Below, piece by piece: positions 1 to 5,481 of a DNA stretch of 5,481 nucleotides. Source of the DNA: Sphingomonadaceae bacterium (GTDB lineage Bacteria; Pseudomonadota; Alphaproteobacteria; Sphingomonadales; Sphingomonadaceae). Numbering within the stretch: position 1 is the stretch's first letter; every line of letters starts with the position of its first letter. Made by a program: the position numbers and the translations under genes. Below the pieces are notes generated by a model. That model was not told where the DNA came from. It saw only the letters and a list, made by a program, of their open reading frames with translations, and searched no databases. The stretch spans positions 1-5,481 of the forward strand of contig JAEMTM010000035.1 of NCBI GenBank assembly GCA_016462305.1, in the 5' to 3' direction.

Positions 1-176
1 TCCTGCCGGATTGCGATGTTGAGGTTGATGACGATTGGCTTGTCAGGCGCGGTAACTTGCACGCATCCTGTCAAAACTGACGCCATCAACGGCATGAACA
101 AGAGGATCATTTTTCCCATGTTGGAACGAATCGCATTATCCGTGCGGTTCGTCAATTGATCGCTGTTTTGCGCCAT
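1..176 (-). CDS. ynbE: YnbE-family outer-membrane lipoprotein (3' end cut by window edge)
   Basis: Small lipoprotein, read leftward and truncated at position 1, so its C-terminus is not visible. From the ATG at 176-174, residues 20-38 form a lipoprotein signal: MGK, a hydrophobic run, then the lipobox LTGC with Cys38 as the predicted lipidation site. The mature part begins CVQVTAPDKPIVINLNIAI, which closely resembles the start of mature E. coli YnbE (acidic/Pro segment, then P-I-x-I-N-x-N). In E. coli, YnbE is an outer-membrane lipoprotein that partners YdbH in an intermembrane phospholipid-transport bridge; the same role here is inferred from family and gene order. The gene lies 25 nt after the ydbH stop and is probably co-transcribed with it. 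Start choice: the 176 ATG has an AGGGAAAG-type ribosome site 5 nt upstream but gives an unusually long n-region. The in-frame ATG at 119-117 gives a classic 19-residue signal ending at Cys but has no visible ribosome site. A third in-frame ATG at 209-207 overlaps ydbH. Confidence 0.85.
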   Translation of the reverse strand, partial: MAQNSDQLTNRTDNAIRSNMGKMILLFMPLMASVLTGCVQVTAPDKPIVINLNIAIRQ

Positions 177-181
177 GTTCG

Positions 182-189
182 CTTTCCCT
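182..189 (-). promoter_or_regulatory. Putative ribosome binding site for ynbE
   Basis: On the minus strand this reads AGGGAAAG, 5 nt before the ATG at 176-174, inside the 25-nt gap after ydbH. It is a moderate Shine-Dalgarno match and is the reason for preferring the 176 start over the ATG at 119, which has no purine-rich stretch in front of it. Confidence 0.45.
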
Positions 190-201
190 ATGCTGAATGG
201 T

Positions 202-3200
202 TCATTCATTTTCTGGTTCTTCTTTAATTTCTGCGGCCCCTGTTTTCGCGTTCTGCTTTTTCTGCGCGTCGAGCAAAGATTTCAGATCGCGGTCCGCCGC
301 ATAATTGGCGTCATAAAGCCCGCGGATAGAGCCAATGAGCTTCATGAATTCCGCAGTCACGCTGACGTTGAATTTGATTGGGATACGCGCCAGTTGCCGC
401 GTGATGAAGTTGCGTTTTGCCAATGCGCCCTGTTGCACACCCGTAAAGCTAATATCGGTGACGATTTCCCCGCCAAGGTCGCCCTCCACGTCAATGGTCA
501 AACTGGAATAGCGGATAGAGCGCAAGGCGTTAAAGGCATAGTTGGCGAACATACCCATATCTTTATAGGCAAGTTCACCGAGATAGCTGACCTCCCCGCC
601 GCCAGCACGCGACACGAGAGCGCCGCCGACAATCCGACCGCCATCTTGGTTGAACAATATGGGCAAGGTCCCGTCAAACACGCCGGTGACGCGCAGATTC
701 TGGAAATCATATCCAGCCAGCAGCTTTTCCGCATCAACGCCAATGGCGCGGAAGGTCAGGCGGCGTTCGGACTCAACCCCGAAATCGAGGACAGTTGGCT
801 CAAGCACCAATTCTCCGCCCGCAAATGGCCAGCGCCCCGATTCAATCGCGACCTGCCGATTGGGCAGTAATCGGTAGCTGACCGTTCCGCCCAGTGCAGC
901 TATGCCTGGGTTGACCGACCCAAGAGTTGCGATTTGGCCCGATGCGGTTTCGAGGCCCAAAAGGTCGGAAAACAGGATTTCGGTCGTCAACCCCTCAACT
1001 GGGCCGAAGGCGGCGGCCAAGTTCATATCGCGCGTGGACACGCGGCCAGTGCTGCGCACCCCATCTGTGTCCCACGCGATACGGCCATCGCCCGAGACGC
1101 TGCCATCGACATAGGCCGCGACGCCCAAGACAAGCGCCGTGAGTAAGTCGGGTTGAAAGCCTTCATTGAAACGCAGGTCATCCACCGCGAGCAAGGCGCG
1201 TCCGTTACTGTTGCTGAGGTCATGGCGGATATCGACATCTGAAACTTGGGTGCCAGTTGTGGGTTCAACCAAATGGCCGGTCGCGGTGATGATGTTGTTT
1301 TCGAGCGACAGCAGCATATCGGGCACCAGCATGGGCATGAACCGGTCAACCTGATCCGCATCCAACACATTCAGCCGCGCGTTGAGGGTGAGAGTCTCGG
1401 CAAGGTAACGCCATTCGCCCGACGCCGCGTCGATCAGCAGCGGCACGTTGCCAATCTGCCCCGCGCCGCCGGTCAGCACACCGTAAGCGCCGCCTTGGTC
1501 AAATCTGCCATCAAGGCTGGCGATGTTGAAAACAGAGCGTGCGTCCGGTTGGCCGAGTTCGACGACCACATCTTTGGCGGCAAAACCATCGACAAGGCTG
1601 AAGCGGACATTACTGCCGCGTGCAGCAAGAGGTGCGCCACCAAGCGTGCCCAAAGCGTTGAAACCTGCAACATTCGTGGCAAAGCGAAGTTTACCCTGGC
1701 GCAAAGCGAGCATCGGGCGGCCAGCATCAGGGCAAAGCCGCAGCGATTGGCCGCTTAACACAAGGCTCGACACGCTCAACGCGTCAAATCGGACATTTTG
1801 GCAGCCGTCATACAAGGTGAAAGCCCCAGCATCATAACGTCCCGATATAGGGACGTTCAGGCCAGTGACGAATCCACCCGGCAACGGCCCCGACATCCGC
1901 GCCTGTCCGGCAAAGCGCCATGCGCCATTGGGGACACCATTAAAGGCAAGTTTGGGCACCATGAGCTTCGCCCCGCCAGAGGCATAAGGCGCAATAACCA
2001 GATTGCCCGACCAGCTCTGACCCGATTGCGCGAGCGAAAGGGTGGCAGCGGGCACATTGGGTCCGGACAGCGCCAATTGCGCAGGCGCATCGAGTCGCCA
2101 CCCGGTCGCGCTTCCCGTCACGCCAAAAGAACCATATTGTCGCACCCGCACGCCTGATGCACTATTGAACGCAAGGTCCGCGATGCTTGTCCCACGCCGA
2201 CCCTGAAAATCCTGATAGCTATCAAAATCGAGGCTGGCGGAAAATTGATCGCCAGCGCGTTCGAGCACGGGTGCCATTTGCGCGATTATGGGGCCAACTG
2301 GCGTGTCCTTCGTTTGTGCGGCGAGGTCACGAAGGCCCGTGATTGTGCCGCGATCAAATGCGCCGCCGGTGATGGCGGCATCGCCACGGGCAGACAAAGC
2401 CATATGGCCGTCTATGAGACCCGCCGTTCCTTTAGCCGCCAAAGCGACCCGGCGCACCGACAACGGGGCGGAACGGAGTGAACCCTCGTTCACCGTAAAG
2501 TCGAAATTGGTGCGCGCCAATTTGCCATCAACCGACAGCTTGCCGGATATGCCCCGCAACTGAGCTTGCGATATTTTGAGAGCATCTGCCGCATAAGCGA
2601 CAGTGCCGTCCCAAGCGTCAAAGCGTTCAGACAGCTTGAGATTGGCATCAAAACGCGGCGCGACGAGCGCGATGCCCGTTTTGCTGCACGTTGCTTTGGT
2701 CGACGTCATTGGCCCGATTAAACGCGGCTCACGCCATTCGAGCAGCAGCTTGCCATCAAATTTCATGTCCGCCGCGCTGCATCCCGCCGCCTGCACAACC
2801 GGCGCACGTAGCAACAGACGGCCCGCAAATCGGTTCCGCAGCAGGCCGCTGCCATTGAAGCCTGCATTAAAAACACCCCATGGCGTATCAAGCCGCGCAC
2901 GGGCGTTTTTAATGTTTATCGCAATATCGGGCCACTCAAACGGCTCGGCGGACTTAGGGTCGCGGAATTTGTCGAGTTCACCGAAGGACAAGGTGCCATC
3001 GGCATAACGCCCGCGCAGGATGACGCCGTCCGCATGGACGTCGCGCACAGTTGCGCCGGCGAAGTTCAGGGCCACATTGATTTCGACCAGCTTAGCGGTC
3101 AGGTCGGGGCGCGCCGGATCGCCGATAACAAGGTCGCGGATACGCTGGGTGCGGAAACCGATGGTATCAATTTTGTAGCTTGCCTTGATACCCCGCTCTG

Positions 3201-3375
3201 CAAACGCATTTTGCACAATATGGTCGGCAATATTGTTTCGCTGGCCCCATGCGAACAGCAACAACAGCGCGAGCAAGATGCCAACACCGCCGAAAATGCG
3301 CCGCTTCCACTGTGCGCCGCTATCGCGTTGCACATCGACATCGCCCGTCGGTGTTTCGTCGGCAGGTTCCTGCAT
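202..3375 (-). CDS. ydbH: YdbH-family intermembrane phospholipid transport protein (AsmA-like)
   Basis: Very large protein of about 1057 residues with a single N-terminal membrane anchor. A short cytoplasmic tail ends in WKRR (about 23-26), followed by a hydrophobic helix at about 27-44 rich in Leu/Ala/Gly; the rest should lie in the periplasm. The body is a long run of alternating short beta-type segments with many Gly/Asp turns, as in AsmA/TamB/YdbH bridge proteins that form hydrophobic grooves for lipids. The C-terminal part is the most family-like: a segment with NPG near 822 and WPFAGG near 849, then a conserved block at about 917-1027 (YLGELAYKDMGMFANYAFNAL, a basic RNFITRQLARIP stretch, IRGLYDANYA), ending in a charged Lys/Glu tail. 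E. coli YdbH bridges inner and outer membranes with YnbE, and a YnbE-like gene follows here. From memory the E. coli protein is about 880 residues, so this one is longer. Start: ATG at 3375-3373 has GAG a few bases upstream; a TTG at 3384-3382 would add three residues. Older annotations call this family 'dicarboxylate transport'. Confidence 0.88.
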   Translation of the reverse strand: MQEPADETPTGDVDVQRDSGAQWKRRIFGGVGILLALLLLFAWGQRNNIADHIVQNAFAERGIKASYKIDTIGFRTQRIRDLVIGDPARPDLTAKLVEINVALNFAGATVRDVHADGVILRGRYADGTLSFGELDKFRDPKSAEPFEWPDIAINIKNARARLDTPWGVFNAGFNGSGLLRNRFAGRLLLRAPVVQAAGCSAADMKFDGKLLLEWREPRLIGPMTSTKATCSKTGIALVAPRFDANLKLSERFDAWDGTVAYAADALKISQAQLRGISGKLSVDGKLARTNFDFTVNEGSLRSAPLSVRRVALAAKGTAGLIDGHMALSARGDAAITGGAFDRGTITGLRDLAAQTKDTPVGPIIAQMAPVLERAGDQFSASLDFDSYQDFQGRRGTSIADLAFNSASGVRVRQYGSFGVTGSATGWRLDAPAQLALSGPNVPAATLSLAQSGQSWSGNLVIAPYASGGAKLMVPKLAFNGVPNGAWRFAGQARMSGPLPGGFVTGLNVPISGRYDAGAFTLYDGCQNVRFDALSVSSLVLSGQSLRLCPDAGRPMLALRQGKLRFATNVAGFNALGTLGGAPLAARGSNVRFSLVDGFAAKDVVVELGQPDARSVFNIASLDGRFDQGGAYGVLTGGAGQIGNVPLLIDAASGEWRYLAETLTLNARLNVLDADQVDRFMPMLVPDMLLSLENNIITATGHLVEPTTGTQVSDVDIRHDLSNSNGRALLAVDDLRFNEGFQPDLLTALVLGVAAYVDGSVSGDGRIAWDTDGVRSTGRVSTRDMNLAAAFGPVEGLTTEILFSDLLGLETASGQIATLGSVNPGIAALGGTVSYRLLPNRQVAIESGRWPFAGGELVLEPTVLDFGVESERRLTFRAIGVDAEKLLAGYDFQNLRVTGVFDGTLPILFNQDGGRIVGGALVSRAGGGEVSYLGELAYKDMGMFANYAFNALRSIRYSSLTIDVEGDLGGEIVTDISFTGVQQGALAKRNFITRQLARIPIKFNVSVTAEFMKLIGSIRGLYDANYAADRDLKSLLDAQKKQNAKTGAAEIKEEPENE

Positions 3376-3430
3376 GCCACTCAAATGCGGGAAAGGCCGA
3401 CGGGTTGCAACGCCATTTGTATGATGCGAC

Positions 3431-3445
3431 TTGCGCTGTGCGCAA
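3431..3445. repeat. Perfect inverted repeat in the divergent intergenic region
   Basis: The sequence TTGCGC-TGT-GCGCAA has 6-bp arms with perfect complementarity around a 3-nt centre, and pairing does not extend beyond the arms. It sits about 30 nt upstream of the radC start and overlaps the possible -35 box of ydbH on the other strand. It could be an operator for a dimeric regulator or a small hairpin in the radC leader. No T-run follows, so it is not a standard intrinsic terminator. Confidence 0.5.
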
Positions 3446-3457
3446 AAATCACAGAAA

Positions 3458-3463
3458 AGAGGA
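3458..3463 (+). promoter_or_regulatory. Putative ribosome binding site for radC
   Basis: AGAGGA lies 10 nt before a GTG (3474) and 13 nt before the adjacent ATG (3477). A second short purine stretch, GGA at 3466-3468, lies 8 nt from the ATG. Both support initiation here and argue against the much longer open frame that runs upstream into ydbH on the opposite strand. Confidence 0.5.
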
Positions 3464-3476
3464 CCGGATAGACGTG

Positions 3477-4172
3477 ATGACAGATATAACGGACAAGAGC
3501 GAACATCATGGCACGGGCCACCGTGCGCGTTTGCGTAAGCGTTTGTTGGAGAAAAATGGCGAGAGCCTGCACGATCATGAATTGATCGAATATCTCCTCG
3601 CGCTCGCCATTCCGCGCCGAGATACCAAGCAGATCGCGAAGGATTTGATTCACCGTTACGGCAGCCTATCGGCCTTGCTGACCGCAGACGCCGACAGTAT
3701 CTTGCAAGAAAAATGGATGGGCGAAACCAGCGTTGCGGCGTTGAAGATAGTCCAAGTGGCGGCGCTTCGCCTGCTCAGCGAACCCGTGCGCGAGTTGCCG
3801 ATTCTGTCGTCGTGGCAATCTTTGCTCGATTATCTACGCGCCGATATGGCGCATCTGACGATTGAGCGCGTGCGCACGCTGTATCTGAACAGCAAGAACA
3901 TGCTGATCCGCGACGAGGTGGCGAGTGAGGGTTCCGTCGATCAAGCCGCCATTTACACCCGCGAAGTCATCCGCCGTGCAATGGACCTTGGCGCGGCGGC
4001 GATTATTCTTGTCCACAACCATCCCAGCGGGGACAGCGCCCCCAGCCGGCAAGATATCGCGATGACGCGCGACATTGCGGATGCGGGGAAAAAATTTGGT
4101 ATAGCTGTGCACGACCACATCATCATTGGCAAAAACGGTTTCAGCAGCATGCGCAGCTCCGGGCTTATTTAG
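3477..4172 (+). CDS. radC: RadC family protein (JAMM/MPN+ domain)
   Basis: Protein of 231 residues, close to the usual RadC length (E. coli about 222). The N-terminal part has the HGTGHRARLRKRLL opening (about 11-24) often seen in alphaproteobacterial RadC, followed by a helix-hairpin-helix-like region (about 30-100) containing HELIEYLLALAIPRRD. The C-terminal JAMM domain (about 108-231) carries Glu147 in RDEVASEG, YTREVIRRA (160-168), and the metal-binding signature H180-N-H182-P-S-G with P189-S190 and D193, then HDHIIIG (212-218). All expected metal ligands are present, so the domain looks intact. The fold resembles JAB1/MPN metalloproteases, but the biochemical activity of RadC is unsettled and the DNA-repair label rests on an old genetic assignment later questioned in E. 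coli. The start is ATG 3477; GTG 3474 directly before it is an alternative. The open frame continues upstream to 3249, but that part is antisense to ydbH and lacks family similarity. It diverges from ydbH and is followed 15 nt later by an MFS gene. Confidence 0.95.
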   Translation: MTDITDKSEHHGTGHRARLRKRLLEKNGESLHDHELIEYLLALAIPRRDTKQIAKDLIHRYGSLSALLTADADSILQEKWMGETSVAALKIVQVAALRLLSEPVRELPILSSWQSLLDYLRADMAHLTIERVRTLYLNSKNMLIRDEVASEGSVDQAAIYTREVIRRAMDLGAAAIILVHNHPSGDSAPSRQDIAMTRDIADAGKKFGIAVHDHIIIGKNGFSSMRSSGLI

Positions 4173-4187
4173 GGTCGGAACCTAGGG

Positions 4188-5477
4188 GTGGCAAAATGGC
4201 GGCTGCTCCCGCATAACGACAAAATGACATCCCCTACGCCCGTAAAGAAATCCATTGGTCCGCGTGAGCTGACCGTTATGATGTCGTCGCTCATGGCGCT
4301 CAATGCGCTGGCCATTGACGCGATGTTGCCCGCCTTCCCCGCTATGGTGCGCGGCCTTAGCCTCGCCGAGCCGAACCAGATCCAATATATCATCTCGACC
4401 TTTCTGGCTGGCACAGGAATCGGTGCGCTCATTTACGGTCCATTGTCCGACCGTTATGGGCGAAAGCCGATATTGTTGATTGCAAATATTGGTGCGGCGA
4501 TAGCGTCGCTGGCGTGTTCCTTTGCGCCTGATTTTGAAACCATGCTTATCATGCGCTTTATCCATGGTCTTTTGGCGGCAGCCTTGGGCGTTCTTGTGAT
4601 TTCGGTCATCCGGGACCAGTTTGAAGGCGACGCCATGGCGCGGCGCATGTCGACCATCTTCCTCATCTTCATGATTGTGCCAATTATCGCGCCGACAATT
4701 GGCCAGTTGGTGCTGCTTTTCGCTGGCTGGCGGGTGATTTTTGACCTGATGGCGGTCATGGCCGTCGCCGCCGCTATCTGGGTTTATCTGCGCTTGCCCG
4801 AAACATTGGCACCCGAAAATGTCATTCCAATTCAGCCAAAGGCGCTTGCCAAGGCGTGGAAGATTGTTGTCCTCAACCGCAGCGCCGCTGGCTATATGGT
4901 TGGCGCTGGCGTCACGCAGGGCGCATTGTTCGGCTATCTCAACAGTTCGCAGCAGATGTTTGAAAAGATATTCAACGCGGCGGATTTCTTCACCATTGGC
5001 TTTGCGATCATCGCCATTGGCATCGCGGTGTCCAACTTCACCAATTCGCGCATCGTCGAACGCTTTGGCGCGCGCCGGGTGTCGCAGACCGCTTTGTTGA
5101 CCTTTATCGCATTGGGCGCGTTGCAATTGCTTGCGGCGCGTTATGCACCAACATCCTTGCCGATCTTCCTGATATTGCTGACCGGTAATATGGCGATGAT
5201 CGGTTTCATCGGCTCCAACTTCTCGTCGATTGCGATGACCCCCTTTGGCCATGTCGCAGGGGCGGCCTCGTCCTTTCAGACCTTCGTCCGCACATTGCTT
5301 GCGGCATCGCTTGGTGCATTTATCGGGCAGCAGTTTGACGGCACGGTATATCCGGTGGCGCTAGGTTTTCTGTGCTGCGGGCTGGCGGCGCTGTTGCTTG
5401 TGCTGTGGTGCGAAAAGGGGAAGCTGTTTACCCGCCCCGGCACCACATTACCTCTGCCCACCAACCCGCGCAATTAA
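4188..5477 (+). CDS. Bcr/CflA family MFS drug-efflux transporter
   Basis: Inner-membrane exporter of up to 429 residues with the alternating hydrophobic pattern of a 12-TM major facilitator, probably a proton-coupled drug antiporter. Numbered from the GTG: TM1 carries NALAIDAMLPAFP (39-51), the Bcr/CflA signature with a membrane-embedded Asp44. The loop after TM2 holds motif A, GPLSDRYGRKP (84-94). TM4 has R123-F and Gly127 followed by VIRD (140-143). TM5 has the antiporter-type motif C, PIIAPTIG (165-172), then GWR (180-182). The C-terminal half has the matching second set of helices and a short basic/Pro tail. The substrate cannot be read from sequence; family members export bicyclomycin, chloramphenicol, sulfonamides or other compounds. 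Start: GTG 4188 has GGAA 7 nt upstream and lies 15 nt after the radC stop, consistent with co-transcription. ATG 4224 would remove 12 polar residues, closer to the usual N-terminus, but has no ribosome site. The gene is complete, with its stop 4 nt from the window edge. Confidence 0.93.
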   Translation: MAKWRLLPHNDKMTSPTPVKKSIGPRELTVMMSSLMALNALAIDAMLPAFPAMVRGLSLAEPNQIQYIISTFLAGTGIGALIYGPLSDRYGRKPILLIANIGAAIASLACSFAPDFETMLIMRFIHGLLAAALGVLVISVIRDQFEGDAMARRMSTIFLIFMIVPIIAPTIGQLVLLFAGWRVIFDLMAVMAVAAAIWVYLRLPETLAPENVIPIQPKALAKAWKIVVLNRSAAGYMVGAGVTQGALFGYLNSSQQMFEKIFNAADFFTIGFAIIAIGIAVSNFTNSRIVERFGARRVSQTALLTFIALGALQLLAARYAPTSLPIFLILLTGNMAMIGFIGSNFSSIAMTPFGHVAGAASSFQTFVRTLLAASLGAFIGQQFDGTVYPVALGFLCCGLAALLLVLWCEKGKLFTRPGTTLPLPTNPRN

Positions 5478-5481
5478 GGCA

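Larger units (their letters stand above)
3376..3476. promoter_or_regulatory. Divergent promoter region between ydbH and radC
   Basis: This gap of about 100 bp is the only sizeable non-coding stretch and must hold the start signals for both divergent units unless promoters lie inside the coding regions. For ydbH (minus strand), TTGCGC (3445-3440) and TACAAA (3421-3416) are 18 nt apart, a weak sigma-70-like pair. For radC (plus strand), TATGAT at 3420-3425 looks like a -10 box, but no convincing -35 box lies at the right distance. Because many alphaproteobacterial promoters match the E. coli consensus poorly, these assignments are tentative. Confidence 0.4.

Noticed and set aside
175..870. Plus-strand open frame (231 codons) antisense to the ydbH 3' end
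   Set aside because: It lies fully opposite the conserved C-terminal block of YdbH and shares its codon boundaries, has no recognisable domain, and its hydrophobic start is just the complement of the charged YdbH tail.
1246..1758. Plus-strand open frame (170 codons) inside ydbH
   Set aside because: It lies entirely opposite ydbH with no domain or ribosome site; the minus-strand reading has continuous family-like sequence here.
3420..3425. TATGAT as a radC -10 box
   Set aside because: The hexamer is one base from consensus, but the sequence 15-18 nt upstream has no -35-like element and the nearby TTGCAA is only 9 nt away, so it is mentioned only as a possibility.
3249..3476. 76-codon N-terminal extension of radC
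   Set aside because: The extension is antisense to the ydbH start, is Arg/His-rich without family similarity, and the remaining 231-residue protein already has the normal RadC length with purine-rich sites before its start.
3381..3653. Minus-strand open frame (90 codons) spanning the divergent gap and the start of radC
   Set aside because: It overlaps the well-supported N-terminus of RadC and would leave no promoter space for either unit; no recognisable domain.
4182..5252. Long minus-strand open frame (356 codons) antisense to the MFS exporter
   Set aside because: It shares codon boundaries with the exporter, so the exporter's hydrophobic codons (middle T) become middle-A codons on the other strand. 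That explains its composition, heavy in His, Arg, Gln, Asn and Asp. It shows no recognisable domain, and the exporter on the plus strand has clear family motifs.

Overview
The window is a compact chromosomal segment carrying four protein-coding genes and almost no non-coding DNA. The protein families, the moderately high GC content and the alphaproteobacterial look of the RadC and Bcr/CflA proteins suggest an alphaproteobacterium, most likely a sphingomonad-type organism (Sphingopyxis/Sphingorhabdus-like). That placement is inferred from recalled protein style and not from a search. I see no RNA genes, insertion sequences, CRISPR arrays, integrase or attachment sites, or signs of recent transfer.

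The left 3.4 kb is a minus-strand unit, read from right to left. It starts with a very large inner-membrane-anchored YdbH/AsmA-like protein (about 1057 residues). A small outer-membrane lipoprotein of the YnbE family follows 25 nt downstream and runs off the left edge of the window. In E. coli, YdbH and YnbE form an intermembrane bridge that helps move phospholipid between the inner and outer membranes, and a third gene, ydbL, lies next in the operon. Here ydbL would be expected just outside the window, beyond position 1.

The right 2 kb is a plus-strand unit, divergent from ydbH. It contains radC (a JAMM/MPN-fold protein with the full His-Asn-His-Pro-Ser-Gly signature) and, 15 nt after its stop, a 12-TM-type MFS exporter of the Bcr/CflA drug-efflux family that ends 4 nt before the window edge. 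The short gap suggests co-transcription, although no shared function is evident.

The only real intergenic region is the roughly 100-bp divergent gap at about 3376-3476. It holds a perfect 6-bp inverted repeat with a 3-nt spacer, a radC ribosome binding site and a weak promoter-like pair for ydbH. I found no clearly undescribed system. The best candidates for a second look are the YdbH-YnbE lipid-bridge cassette with its enlarged YdbH, the palindrome between the two divergent units, and the start-site ambiguities.
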